Shown one piece after another: positions 12,553 through 25,306 of a stretch of DNA of 64,000 nt. Each line of letters starts with the position of its first letter. Within the stretch, counting starts at the first letter, position 1. The DNA comes from Lycium barbarum (Eukaryota; Streptophyta; Magnoliopsida; Solanales; Solanaceae), in NCBI RefSeq assembly GCF_019175385.1, contig NC_083338.1, positions 65,938,884 through 66,002,883 on the forward strand, in the 5' to 3' direction. The notes below the pieces were generated by a model. The model was not told the DNA's origin, did no database searches, and saw only the letters and a program-made list of their open reading frames with translations. Made by a program: the position numbers and the translations under genes.

Positions 12553-12904
12553 TCCTCCCCCCCTTTAAAAACATTCGGCCTCGAATGTTAAATCGACCTT
12601 ATGGGGCGTCACACTACTTCGAGAGGGTTCTCTTTATAGTCGTCCTTTGTTGACTTTCCGACATGGCTTCTTCACCAACATTATGGGGTAATTTTTCACA
12701 TCACTGATTCAAACGCCTTCATAATATATTTGCTCATACCCCACATAATCATCGAACCATAAGCTATATTCTCGTAACAGACGAATGCCTTTCAGACATT
12801 ATAATTAATCATCACTTCTTGTTACACTTCTGAGTTTCTTACCACATTATCGAAATCCTACTTCATACCGGACACTTCATACCAAACAGATTCGGAACTA
12901 GGAC

Positions 12905-13437
12905 CGGACGCGTAGAAGCATATCGGACGGATTCGTAATCGGAGGCAGACGTATTAAACTATGGCGGACGGATTCATAGGCAAAATCAGAGGTACGGAAG
13001 TATGTCAGACAAATCTGACATCGGAGTCAGACGGACAGAGAGGTATCAGACAGGTTTGAAATCAGAACCAGACGTACAAAAATGTATCATACAGAGTCGT
13101 GATCAAAGTCAGACAGAGAGAAATGTGTCAGACAGAGTCGTAATTAGAATCAGTCATACGGAGATGTATCAGACAGACGCGTGATCAAAATCAGACGTAC
13201 AGAGGCATATCAGACGGATTCATATCCAGAGTCAGACATACAGAGGTGTGTCAGACAGATTCGTAATCAGAGTCAATCGTACAGAGGTATGCCAACCAGA
13301 AACGTATTCAGAATCGGACATACAAAGATTTATCAGACGGAAACATAATCGAGTTCAGAAATACAGAGGCGTAATAGGCAGAGCCTTATCAGAATCGGGA
13401 GTGCAGAAGTATAACAGATAGAATCTGAATCCGAATC
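12905..13437. repeat. 41-bp minisatellite, 13 units (unit 2)
   Basis: Thirteen 41-bp units in the same register as 6546-7078, with a few substitutions and no length change. Confidence 0.85.
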
Positions 13438-14032
13438 AGATCACTCTTAGTAAGGCTCCAGTGATTTATGAAAAAATTCCCTTATTGGTAAACGTGTTAG
13501 CCAAGTTGTCATACAAATCGTTTCGCGTGTCGCTTATCGACTCTTTCAGAGATTCCGCTTATTCACGCTTCTTATCCTTCATCTTTCCTACCATCCATAC
13601 TCATTTTCTTTTCCAGACATCGTCATACCAGACTGAGTTATAATGGAATAGGGGTTTTTCTAGTCCTTGACAGCATTTGTGTCCTCACCCCCACTTCGTT
13701 TCATGTATTCGGTTTAGTAAAACCTTTCGTCTATCACAACGTTAGTTGCCGGAACTCGGCTCTTGACCCATATGGGCACCAAACAAAATCATACACATAC
13801 ACATACACACATACAGATATATTTACTAATATCTTACTGGCGAGCATCTCTGACTGTTATTCGAATTCACTCAATTTCCCGAGCGGTGTTGTACCTTTTT
13901 CTTTTTGCCCATTTAGTCCGCCTCGTTCTGCGCGACCCCTGTAAGGGCACTAATTACTCCACACATTCTATTTTCCTTTTGGTTACCCCAAATTTCCATT
14001 TATATCTATCATACTTACACTTGTGCAAAACC

Positions 14033-14149
14033 TTGCATTACTTCCCAGGGGGTCACCCATCCCAGAATTGCTCTGGCTTGAGCACGCTTAACTCCGAAAC
14101 TTTCATGCATTTTGACGCGTTAGGGCTAATATAATTTCGTCGATTGCCC
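14033..14149 (-). other. 5S rRNA-like segment in interior 2
   Basis: Same position and sequence as in interior 1, keeping AGTTAAGCGTGCT and GGATGGGTGACC on the minus strand. It is a fragment, not a functional gene. Confidence 0.75.
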
Positions 14150-14893
14150 CGCACGACCTTTGTCACGTAATTTTAGGGCAGATCGGGGTCTTAGCAAATT
14201 TTCGAAAAGATTTTCTAGCGGGTCCCACCCCCGGCTAAGTCGTACAATTGCCATGTCGCCTTTCTGAATCTTAAACATTCACTTTCATACACATATACAT
14301 ATGATTACGGGTAACCCACGGATTTAAGTCTTCGTCCCACGAATTTCGCCTCCAAATGGTCGGTGGAATCTGATAAAATGTCACCGCAAGGTGTTCTCCG
14401 GCCACCGACAGAAGAAAACTAAAGTCCGACAAGTATCGCGGGACCTTTTTGTACTTAATCTACATGTTTTCCTCCATATTTCTGGAAAAATTTGGGCAGA
14501 GGTTCCTCTATTTTTCTTACTATCCAAAACCTGTACACCAGAAATACCAACCATGCCGCACAGGGCCAACACATATATACACACATACATATCATATCAT
14601 ATCGTATCGCAGCCATACGGGGCTGATAACATCAAATAAGAATTATAAGGTCGTCGACACTTACCACACGTGCCCAACTCAAACGGCATCGGAGGCACTT
14701 TCCCGTTTACTTTCATCCGGGATTTCTAGACTCACACTGACGGTGGGGACATCTCAGTCGCCCTTACCTTTGGTCACGAAGTCTCTAATCCTTTTAAATT
14801 TCCGTCGTCGTCATTGAACAATATTTTACAGATATCATACACACATCGAAAATTCTAGGAAACTTATGTACTCATAACTGATCAAACTCGGCT

Positions 14894-15409
14894 CTAACCT
14901 GGGGAGCTGCCGTGGGAACTGTGTCCCTCATCATCGTCGTCTGTCTGGCCCCCACTATTACCTGCATCTGAATCGGAGGAGTATAAGTAGCCCGGCAATT
15001 CCTGGTTCACCGACGGCCAGGACAAAGGGCTGGGGTAGGGCGTGACACTCTCCGGCGAGGCCTGTCTAACATACTGCTCCACTACAGGAGCTGCTGGCAC
15101 GCCCTCGGGAACCTCCTCCTCCGGCGTCCCAGAGGAATGCTCTAGTGGCTCAGCATCGGGGCTATCCTCCTCCCTGGGAGTAAGAAACTCTGGAGGTATC
15201 GTTGCTGGGTCCTCCGAGGGGTCGGTATCATAACTGTCTTCCTTGGGAGCCTCTGCTCTGGGGATCAAAAACTCTGGAGGAATTGTCTCTGGATCCTCCG
15301 AAGGGTCTGTCTCAATCGAGTAGCTGGGGATCTGCCTACTCGGTCCTGGTGACGTCCTAGGGGCCTTCTTAGCGCCCCCATCCCCATCATCCGAAGCGCT
15401 CCTCTTCAT
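14894..15409 (-). CDS. Acidic S/P/E-rich protein of unknown function, 171 aa (unit 2)
   Basis: Open from ATG to stop, starting about 270 nt after the PBS, in the place of gag. Residues 1-18 are basic and S/D-rich (MKRSAS... KKAPR), a plausible nuclear signal. Residues about 33-80 hold two copies of a DPSEDP-x-TIPPEF block. Residues 80-110 are E/P-rich, and the C-terminal 30 residues are a D/E/S/G tail with DDDDE. It has no zinc knuckle, capsid or protease motif and no recognised family. Unit 3 keeps the frame with only a few substitutions, while unit 1 has a stop. The element's true coding product, if any, would be this; expression is not shown. Confidence 0.55.
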   Translation of the reverse strand: MKRSASDDGDGGAKKAPRTSPGPSRQIPSYSIETDPSEDPETIPPEFLIPRAEAPKEDSYDTDPSEDPATIPPEFLTPREEDSPDAEPLEHSSGTPEEEVPEGVPAAPVVEQYVRQASPESVTPYPSPLSWPSVNQELPGYLYSSDSDAGNSGGQTDDDDEGHSSHGSSPG

Positions 15410-15601
15410 TCTTTATCAGCCTACAATCACCTGCAGGAAGAGGGTCAGAAACATTTTCCCCAAATACCGACACTTCTGCTCTTTTGGAGCCTCGCTGTAG
15501 ATACAACAATTCGTAGGGGAGAATCATCCTAATCATACAGCTTTATCGCACGATCTAAGAATCCAAAGAAGGGTAACATCCTAAATGCCCTGTAGCTTCG
15601 T

Positions 15602-15635
15602 GTTTATAGATGTGGTGCACAACACATCGATAAAC
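15602..15635 (-). promoter_or_regulatory. Leader hairpin with palindromic loop, unit 2
   Basis: Same sequence as 9243-9276: double stem with the GTGCAC palindrome in the loop. Confidence 0.65.
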
Positions 15636-15694
15636 AAGACTCTACTAGACACGGCCTGTAGACATACCGAGGACTAACCGCTCTGATACCACTT

Positions 15695-18600
15695 TGTCAC
15701 GACCCAACCCCGTGGGCCGCGACTGGTACCCTAACTGGGTACCCGTACATACCTACCTGACCGAATTTCGTATCATACATATTTTTTTTTTCTTTCAAAC
15801 AGATGTTACAGAAGTAGGCCGATACAGATACGACACGCGCGCAAACATATATATATATATATACCTGAACATGCAGACATTTACAGATAAGCCGATAAGG
15901 CTAACATACAGACGAAACCCGTAACCCACACATCTATCTACAGGCCTCTACAGACATACAGAATCAGATGACGGGACAGGGCCCCGCCGTACCCAGAATT
16001 TCCACACATACAGAACATACGGAAAACAAAAGATATATACCAAAAGTGTACGCTCCGGATCAAAGGAGCTCTTCGAACAGCAGAGTCAGAAACCTACGTT
16101 TGCGGCGTATCCCCTGGTACGTCTGTACCTGCGGGCATGTAGCGCAGCCCCCGAAGAACGGGGGTCAGTACGAAAAATGTACCGAGCATGTAAAGCAGAA
16201 ACATAACAGATACAATCATAGTCCGAACCGGAGTCACAGAAATATAACGGACAGAACCATACATAAGACAGACGGGCAGAGTCATGATCTAGACAGACAT
16301 ACAGAATCGTGGTCCATATAGATAAACAGAATCATGGTTCGGACAGACCGACGGAATCATAATCCGGACAGACGAGCAGAATCAGAATCCATACGGACAT
16401 ACAGAATCAGAATCCATACGGACATATAGAATCAGAAGCCATACGGACGTACAGACATAGTCGTAATTCAGACGGACAGACAGAATTATACATGCAGAGT
16501 AGTGCAGAGTCATACTGAACCATACAGAATCATACAGAGGCATGTGCTTATATAAATACAGATGGCACATGCATACAGACATACAGATTCCGGCCCTGTC
16601 TGGGGGCGCGGTAACAGAACCCGGCCCTCTTAGTACGGGACGCGGTGGACAGACAGAATCAGATCAGATCAGATCATATCATATGCCATCCTGGCCGCCA
16701 TCCCCATACACAGATCATAATATCATAATCATACAGATATAATAGATCCCGGCCCGCACACCGAGGGACGCGGTGAACAATGCAGAGGAATATGCACGAT
16801 AACAGAACCTGGCCCGGGACGCAGTGAAGGAATGCATTGAGACAGCCACGAACAAATCCATGAGAAACCACATACATACAGACTCACATACCGACTCAAT
16901 CAGACTGAAGGGTGCCAAATGGCGAGCCAAAATCTGAGTATCCAGATAGTATGCATAGTGCGCGCCTACATCCTACTTGGGAAGGCACGACAGATCATTA
17001 TCAGAATCGAATTCTCAGATGTTCAGAAGTCATTTTGTAAGAATTTCATAAAAATAGTTGTATCACAATCAAAATAATAGTTCAATTGTTTTCTGAGAAA
17101 ATCGGACAAAATGGAAGTATTTAAAGTATTACAGAAGATATCGGGCCTTGTGGGCCCGCCTCGGACCAACTCGAGGCAACATATGTAATTTACCGACAAT
17201 AGACCTTATGAGGTCATCCGTAATCGTTTGGAAGTGTTCCGACTCCGTTTAGGGAAGTTTCATACAAAAATTCTTTTTAAAGGCAATTGTAAGAAAATAG
17301 CTTCAATTGGATTGAAGGAATTGGAGCGGTTTTCCGTCTCGAATTCCGGGGAACGGAGTCGTACTTAAGGCTCGCGGCCGAGCCTATCACATCCAGAACA
17401 TGCCTAGGAACAAAGGGAAATGCTTCACATACCTCGATAGCGCCTTACGCTCGCTTGGCGTCGACTTCAATTTCGTCCAAAATCTAGAAATGGTCAAGTT
17501 TACCATTTGTTAGTTTCAAACTTTTCAATAATTCAACTTAACACATACTTGCCTACCGAAATTTCGGCAGCATTTCCTCTGTATATAAGACATCCCCGAG
17601 ACTTAGCTCGGCTCAATTCATCAACACAACAACCCAGAGACAACATCAAAACAATAACAGACATTAAAACATACACTATGGCATCACTAGCCATCTTTCG
17701 ACATAACGAAACATCTTTCGTTTCCAACTTACATTTCAAAACCAAACTTGTTATTTTCATATTCATCATCCATCAAAATCATTACAACATACATCGGAGG
17801 CATCCATACCATTTTCACACAATATTCATAAGATATGCAAACATTCAAACTTTCCATTAAGCCACTACTTTTCCAATTTTTCCTAACCTTCAACCTACAA
17901 GTTCATTATATATTTCCATCTTCCAAATTCATCAACAATAATCATGATTTGCCTCTTGATACTTGCATTTCCATTTTTACATAAATCATAACAAAGTTGC
18001 ATGTTTTCCTACAACAACTTGATAACCATTTTTCCATGACAATAAAGATTGTTGTTTTTCCATTCACTTCACCATAACACACTTAGCATACAAACAAGAT
18101 CAAATTCATACTCCATCACCATATAACAATACCACACGGCCACCTCCTATATTTTCCAATTTTCACTAATTCATTCCACTTTCATTTCTAATACAATTTC
18201 CACCATACTACAACTAAATTACAACATGAATTCAAGCCATACTTGAACCTACAATTCATGCACACATTCGGCCAACCCACTCTCATTCCAACACACAAAG
18301 TTTTCATGCTTTTCATTCATTCACACATACTACAACATACATACATATATTTCATGGCATAGGAATGGTAAAATTCTCACCAAGGTCACCTTTGGCCTCA
18401 ATATTTATACCACTTTGTAGAGGGCTTTGTGCTTAGTAAGAATTCAAGAAAATTATAGATTTTTGCATCAAGATTTGAAGCTTGGGATTTTTTTCTTTCC
18501 TTTTCTTTTCTCTTCTCTTAAACCCGAAATGCCCTCTCTCTCTCTCTTTGTTTTTTTTTTTGTTTGTTCTTGATTCCTTTTTCTTGAAGCTTCTTGACAC

Positions 18601-18910
18601 TTATCTATGTATAAATAATTAACCTCTTAATTAATTTATGATGGGCTTGGCACTTACTTATGGCCGGTTGGGCCTCTCCCCAAATGGGCCTCATTTTCTC
18701 TTATTTTCTTTTGAGCCCACTTGGCTAATTTTGTAATTTATGGAGCAAGTTTCCAAAATTCCGATTTTTTCTCTTGGCCACCTTTCGAAATTCCACACCA
18801 TCGTATTCATAACCTATATATCCACACCAAGTAAGGTCCAATTGTGGCCTTATTCATTACAAGTCAAATTATCTCGAATTTTTGAATAAGCAAAAATGTC
18901 AGATGTAACA
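15695..18910 (-). repeat. Array LTR3 (inner, mosaic)
   Basis: 3,216 bp. Through the 29-bp deletion near 18377 it matches LTR2. From about 18481 it matches LTR4 (GAAGCTTGGG, TCTCTTCTCTT, TTTGTTTTTT, TTTTTTCTCTTGG). The switch falls between about 18385 and 18481, a gene-conversion or crossover trace. Confidence 0.9.
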
Positions 18911-19262
18911 TCCTCCCCCCCTTTAAAAACATTCGTCCTCGAATGTTAAATCGACCTTATGGGGCGTCACACTACTTCGGGAGGGTTCTCTTTATAGTCG
19001 TCCTTTGTTGACTTTCCGACATGGCTTCTTCACCAACATTATGGGGTAATTTTTCACATCACTGATTCAAACGCCTTCAAAATATATTTGCTCATACCCC
19101 ACATAATCATCGAACCATAAGCTATATTCTCGTAACAGACGAATGCCTTTCAGACGTTATAATTAATCATCACTTCTTGTTACATTTCTGAGTTTCTTAC
19201 CACATTATCGAAATCCTACTTCATACCAGACACTTCATACCAAACAGATTCGGAACTAGGAC

Positions 19263-19794
19263 CGGACGCGTAGAAGCATATCGGACGGATTCGTAATCGG
19301 AGGCAGACGTATTAAACTATGGCGGACGGATTCATAGGCAAAATCAGAGGTACGGAAGTATGTCAGACAAATCTGAGATCGGAGTCAGACGTACAGAGAG
19401 GTATCAGACAGGTTCGAAATCAGAACCAGACGTACAAAAATGTATCATACAGAGTCGTGATCAAAGTCAGACAGACAGAAATGTGTCAGACAAAGTCGTA
19501 ATTAGAATCAGTCATACGGAGATGTATCAGACAGACGCGTGATCAAAATCAGACGTACAGAGGCATATCAGACGGATTCATATCCAGAGTCAGACATACA
19601 GAGGTGTGTCAGACAGTTCGTAATCAGAGTCAATCGTACAGAGGTATGCCAACCAGAAACGTATTCAGAATCGGACATACAAAGATTTATCAGACGGAAA
19701 CATAATCGAGTTCAGAAATACAGAGGCGTAATAGGCAGAGCCTTATCAGAATCGGGAGTGCAGAAGTATAACAGATAGAATCTGAATCCGAATC
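19263..19794. repeat. 41-bp minisatellite, 13 units (unit 3)
   Basis: Same 13 units; one is 40 bp because of a lost A near 19616. Confidence 0.85.
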
Positions 19795-20390
19795 AGATCA
19801 CTCTTAGTAAGGCTCCAGTGATTTATGAAAAAATTCCCTTATTGGTAAACGTGTTAGCCAAGCTGTCATACAAATCGTTTCGCGTGTCGCTTATCGACTC
19901 TTTCAGAGATTCCGCTTATTCACGCTTCTTATCCTTCATCTTTCCTACCATCCATACTCATTTTCTTTTTCAAACATCGTCATACCAGACTGAGTTATAA
20001 TGGAATAGGGGTTTTTTCTAGTCCTTGACAGCATTTGTGTCCTCACCCCCACTTCGTTTCATGTATTCGGTTTAGTAAAACCTTTCATCTATCACAACGT
20101 TAGTTGCCGGAACTCGGCTCTTGACCCATATGGGCACCAAACAAAATCATACACATACACAAACACACATACAGATATATTTACTAATATCTTACTGGCG
20201 AGCGTATCTGACTGTTATTCGAATTCACTCAATTTCCCGAGCGGTGTTGTACCTTTTTCTTTTTGCCCATTTAGTCTGCCTCGTTCTGCGCGACCCCTGT
20301 AAGGGCACTAATTACTCCACACATTCTATTTTCCTTTTGGTTACCCCAAATTTCCATTTATATCTATCATACTTACACTTGTGCAAAACC

Positions 20391-20507
20391 TTGCATTACT
20401 TCCCAGGGGGTCACCCATCCCAGAATTGCTCTGGCTTGAGCACGCTTAACTCCAAAACTTTCATGCATTTTGACGCGTTAGGGCTAATATAATTTCGTCG
20501 ATTGCCC
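20391..20507 (-). other. 5S rRNA-like segment in interior 3
   Basis: Third copy of the 5S-like block, with one change next to box A (TTTTGGAGTTAAGCG on the minus strand). Box C is unchanged. Confidence 0.75.
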
Positions 20508-21251
20508 CGCACGACCTTTGTCACGTAATTTTAGGGCAAATCGGGGTCTTAGCAAATTTTCGAAAAGATTTTGTAGCGGGTCCCACCCCCGGCTAAGTCG
20601 TACAATTGCCATGTCGCCTTTCTGAATCTTAAACATTCACTTTCATACACATATACATATGATTACGGGTAACCCACGGATTTAAGTCTTCGTCCCACGA
20701 ATTTTGCCTCCAAATGGTCGGTGGAATCTAATAAAATGTCACCGCAAGGTGTTCTCCGGCCACCGACAGAAGAAAACTAAAGTCCGACAAGTATCGCGGG
20801 ACCTTTTTGTACTTAATCTACATGTTTTCCTCCATATTTCTGGAAAAATTTGGGCAGAGGTTCCTCTGTTTTTCTTACTATGCAAAACCTGTACACCAGA
20901 AATACCAACCATGCCGCACAGGGCCAACACATATATACACACATACATATCATATCATATCGTATCGCAGCCACACGGGGCTGATAACATCAAATAAGAA
21001 TTATAACGTCGTCGACACTTACCACACGTGCCCACCTCAAACGGCATCGGAGGCACTTTCCCGTTTACTTTCATCCGGGATTTCTAGACTCACACTGACG
21101 GTGGGGACATCTCAGTCGCCCTTACCTTTGGTCACTAAGTCTCTAATCCTTTTAAATTTCCGTCGTCGTCATTGAACAACATTTTACAGATATCATACAC
21201 ACATCGAAAATTCTAGGAAACTTATGTACTCATAACTGATCAAACTCGGGT

Positions 21252-21767
21252 CTAACTTGGGGAGCTACCGTGGGAACTGTGTCCCTCATCATCGTCGTCT
21301 GTCTGGCCCCCACTATTACCTGCATCTGAATCGGAGGAGTATAAGTAGCCCAACAATTCCTGGTTCACCGACGGCCAGGACAAAGGGCTGGGGTAGGGCG
21401 TGACACTCTTCGGGGAGGCCTGTCTAACATACTGCTCCACTACAGGAGCTGCTGGCACGCCCTCGGGAACCTCCTCCTCCGACGTCCCAGAGGAATGCTC
21501 TAGTGGCTCAGCATCGGGGCTATCCTCCTCCCTGGGAGTAAGAAACTCTGGAGGTATCGTCGCTGGGTCCTCCGAGGGGTCGGTATCATAACTGTCTTCC
21601 TTGGGAGCCTCTGCTCTGGGGATCAAAAACTCTGGAGGAATTGTCTCTGGATCCTCCGAAGGGTCTGTCTCAATCGAGTAGTTGGGGATCTGCCTACTCG
21701 GTCCTGGTGACGTCCTAGGGGCCTTCTTAGCGCCCCCATCCCCATCATCCGAAGCGCTCCTCTTCAT
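21252..21767 (-). CDS. Acidic S/P/E-rich protein of unknown function, 171 aa (unit 3)
   Basis: The same open frame as unit 2 with a few amino-acid changes (for example P to S near residue 95 and E to K near 118), all outside the repeated DPSEDP blocks. Start codon and basic N-terminus are conserved. Two open copies out of three suggest either recent amplification or some constraint; the copies are too similar to tell. Function unknown. Confidence 0.55.
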   Translation of the reverse strand: MKRSASDDGDGGAKKAPRTSPGPSRQIPNYSIETDPSEDPETIPPEFLIPRAEAPKEDSYDTDPSEDPATIPPEFLTPREEDSPDAEPLEHSSGTSEEEVPEGVPAAPVVEQYVRQASPKSVTPYPSPLSWPSVNQELLGYLYSSDSDAGNSGGQTDDDDEGHSSHGSSPS

Positions 21768-21959
21768 TCTTTATCAGCCTACAATCACCTGCAGGAAGAG
21801 GGTCAGAAACATTTTCCCCAAATACCGACACTTCTGCTCTTTTGGAGCCTCGCTGTAGATACAACAATTCGTAGGGGAGAATCATCCTAATCATACAACT
21901 TTATCGCACGATCTAAGAATCCAAAGAAGGGTAACATCCTAAATACCCTGTAGCTTCCT

Positions 21960-21993
21960 GTTTATAGATGTGGTGCACAACACATCGATAAAC
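21960..21993 (-). promoter_or_regulatory. Leader hairpin with palindromic loop, unit 3
   Basis: Same sequence as 9243-9276; stem and GTGCAC loop intact. Confidence 0.65.
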
Positions 21994-22052
21994 AAGACTC
22001 TACTAGACACGGCCTGTAGACATACCGAGGACTAACTGCTCTGATACCACTT

Positions 22053-25000
22053 TGTCACGACCCAACCCCGTGGGCCGCGACTGGTACCCTAACTGGGTAC
22101 CCGTACATACCTACCTGACCGAATTTCGTATCATACATATTTTTTTTCTTTCAAACAGATGTTACAGAAGTAGGCCGATACAGATACGGCACGCGCGCAA
22201 ACTTATATATATATATATACCTGAACATGCAGACATTTACAGATAAGCCGATAAGGCTAACATACAGACGAAACCCGTAACCCACACATCTATCTACAGG
22301 CCTCTACAGACATACAGAATCAGATGACGGGACAGGGCCCCGCCGTACCCAGAATTTCCACACATACAGAACATACGGAAAACATAAGATATATACCAAA
22401 AGTGGACGCTCCGGATCAAAGGAGCTCTTCGAAACAGCAGAGTCAGAAACCTACGTTTGCGGCGTATCCCCTGGTGCGTCTGTACCTGCGGGCATGTAGC
22501 ACAGCCCCCGAAGAACGGGGGTCAGTACGAAAAATGTACCGAGCATGTAAAGCAGAAACATAACAGATACAATCATAGTCCGAACCGGAGTCATAGAAAT
22601 ATAACGGACAGAACCATACATCAGACAGACGGGCAGAGTCATGATCTAGACAGACATACAGAATCGTGGTCCATACAGATAAACAGAATCATGGTTCGGA
22701 CAGACCGACGGAATCATAATCCGGACAGACGAGCAGAATCAGAATCCATACGGACATACAGAATCAGAATCCATACCGACATATAGAATCAGAAGCCATA
22801 CGGACATACAGACATAGTCGTAATTCAGACGGACAGACAGAATTATACATGCAGAGTAGTGCAGAGTCATACTGAACCATACAGAATCATACAGAATCAT
22901 ACAGAGGCATGTGCTTATATAAATACTGATGGCACATGCATACAGACATACAGATTCCGGCCCTGTCTGGGGGCGCGGTAACAGAACCCGACCCTCTTAG
23001 TACGGGACGCGGTGGACAGACAGAATCAGATCAGATCAGATCATATCATATGCCATCCTGGCCGCCATCCCCATACACAGATCATAATATCATAATCATA
23101 CAGATATAACAGATCCTGGCCCGCACACCGAGGGACGCGGTGAACAATGCAGAGGAATATGCACGGTAACAGAACCTGGCCCGGGACGCAGTGAAGGAAT
23201 ACATTGAGACAGCCACGAACAGATCCATGAGAAACCACATACATACAGACTCACATACCGACTCAATCAGACTGAAGGGTGCCAAATGGCGAGCCAAAAT
23301 CAGAGTATCCAGATTGTATGCATAGTACGCGCCTACATCCTACTTGGGAAGGCACGACATATCATTATCAGAATCGAATTCTCAGATGTTCAGAAGTCAT
23401 TTTGTAAGAATTTCATAAAAATAGTTGTATCACAATCAAAATAATAGTTCAATTGTTTTCTGCGAAAATCGGACAAAATGGAAGTATTTAAAGTATTACA
23501 GAAGATATCAGGCCTTGTGGGCCCGCCTCGGACCAACTCGAGGCAACATATGTAATTTACCGACAATAGACCTTATGAGGTCATCCGTAATCGTTTGGAA
23601 GTGTTCCGACTCCGTTTAGGGAAGTTTCATACAAAAATGCATTTTAAAGGCAATTGTAAGAAAATAGCTTCAATTGGATTGAAGGAATTGGAGCGGTTTT
23701 CCGTCTCGAATTCCGGGGAACGGAGTCGTACTTAAGGCTCGCGGCCGAGCCTATCACATCCAGAACATGCCTAGGAACAAAGGGAAATGCTTCACATACC
23801 TCGATAGCGCCTTACGCTCGCTTGGCGTCGACTTCAATTTCGTCCAAAATCTAGAAATGGTCAAGTTTACCATTTGTTAGTTTCAAACTTTTCAATAATT
23901 CAACTTAACACATACTTGCCTACCGAAATTTCGGCAGCATTTCCTCTGTATATAAGACATCCCCGAGACTTAGTTCGGCTCAATTCATCAACACAACAAC
24001 CCAGAGACAACATCAAAACAATAACAGACATTAAAACATACACTATGGCATCACTAGCCATCTTTCGACATAACGAAACATCTTTCGTTTCTAACTTACA
24101 TTTCCAAACCAAACTTGTTATTTTCATATTCATCATCCATCAAAATCATTACAACATACATCGGTGGCATCCATACCATTTTCACACAATATTCATAAGA
24201 TATGCAAACATTCAAACTTTCCATTAAGCCACTACTTTTCCAATTTTTCCTAACCTTCAACCTACAAGTTCATTATATATTTCCATCTTCCAAATTCATC
24301 AACAATAATCATGATTTGCCTCTTGATACTTGCATTTCCATTTTTACATAAATCATAACAAAGTTGCATGTTTTCCTACAACAACTTGATAACCATTTTT
24401 CCATGACAATAAAGATTGTTGTTTTTCCATTCACTTCACCATAACACACTTAGCATACAAACAAGATCAAATTCATACTCCGTCACCATATAACAATACC
24501 ACACGGCCACCTCCTATATTTTCCAATTTTCACTAATTCATTCCACTTTCATTTCTAATACAATTTCCACCATACTACAACTAAATTACAACATGAATTC
24601 AAGCCATACTTGAACCTACAATTCATGCACACATTCGGCCAACCCACTCTCATTCCAACACACAAAGTTTTCATGCTTTTCATTCATTCACACATACTAC
24701 AACATACATACATATATTTCATGGCATAGGAATGGTAAAATTCTTACCTTTTCTTCAAGTTTTTTTCACTTGTCACCAAGGTCACCTTTGGCCTCAATAT
24801 TTATACCACTTTGTAGGGGGCTTTGTGCTTAGTAAGAATTCAAGAAAATTATAGATTTTTGCATCAAGATTTGAAGCTTGGGATTTTTTTCTTTCCTTTT
24901 CTTTTCTCTTCTCTTAAACCCGAAATGCCCTCTCTCTCTCTCTTTGTTTTTTTTTTTGTTTGTTCTTGATTCCTTTTTCTTGAAGCTTCTTGACACTTAT

Positions 25001-25306
25001 CCATGTATAAATAATTAACCTCTTAATTAATTTATGATGGGCTTGGCACTTACTTATGGCCGGTTGGGCCTCTCCCCAAATGGGCCTCATTTTCTCTTAT
25101 TTTCTTTTGAGCCCACTTGGCTAATTTTGTAATTTATGGAGCAAGTTTCCAAAATTCCGATTTTTTCTCTTGGCCACCTTTCGAAATTCCACACCATCGT
25201 ATTCATAACCTATATATCCACACCAAGTAAGGTCCAATTGTGGCCTTATTCATTACAAGTAAAATTATCTCGAATTTTCGAATAAGCAAAAATGTCGGAT
25301 GTAACA
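22053..25306 (-). repeat. Array LTR4 (element 5' LTR, outer right)
   Basis: 3,254 bp, the longest of the four. It retains 29 bp near 24744-24772 that LTR1-3 have lost; element C has related sequence there, so LTR4 is ancestral at this site. It also has one extra CATACAGAAT unit near 22885. It ends GATGTAACA followed by the AAATT duplication at 25307-25311. Confidence 0.92.

Larger units (their letters stand above)
12553..15694 (-). mobile_element. Array interior 2
   Basis: 3,142 bp with the same order of parts as interior 1. Its ORF is open (15409-14894). Distinguishing changes include CTGACATCGG near 13015 and AATTATAAGG near 14641. PBS at 15680-15691; polypurine tract from 12553. No gag-pol. 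Confidence 0.88.
18911..22052 (-). mobile_element. Array interior 3
   Basis: 3,142 bp with the same parts. The stem-loop by the polypurine tract has TCCT on the plus strand instead of GCCT, as in element C. ORF open (21767-21252). PBS at 22038-22049. A 1-bp deletion lies in one minisatellite unit. Confidence 0.88.
2967..25306 (-). mobile_element. Tandem array of a non-autonomous LTR retrotransposon: four LTRs, three interiors
   Basis: LTRs start at 2967, 9336, 15695 and 22053, and interiors at 6194, 12553 and 18911, each interior 3,142 bp. Every interior has a tRNA-Met-type PBS at its right end and a polypurine tract at its left end, so the element reads on the minus strand. AAATT flanks only the outside (2962-2966 and 25307-25311); no target duplication lies between units. 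One element therefore inserted into solo LTR G and was then amplified, most simply by unequal crossing-over between its LTRs. The copies differ by scattered substitutions and small indels, so they are not one sequence repeated by assembly. No gag, protease, RT or integrase is present, which makes it a large non-autonomous (LARD-like) element. Confidence 0.93.

Noticed and set aside
2967..25306. Assembly duplication as the cause of the array
   Set aside because: Units differ by unit-specific substitutions, a 29-bp indel, a 1-bp deletion and a stop codon, and LTR2/LTR3 show ordered mosaic patterns. Long-read confirmation would still be useful.
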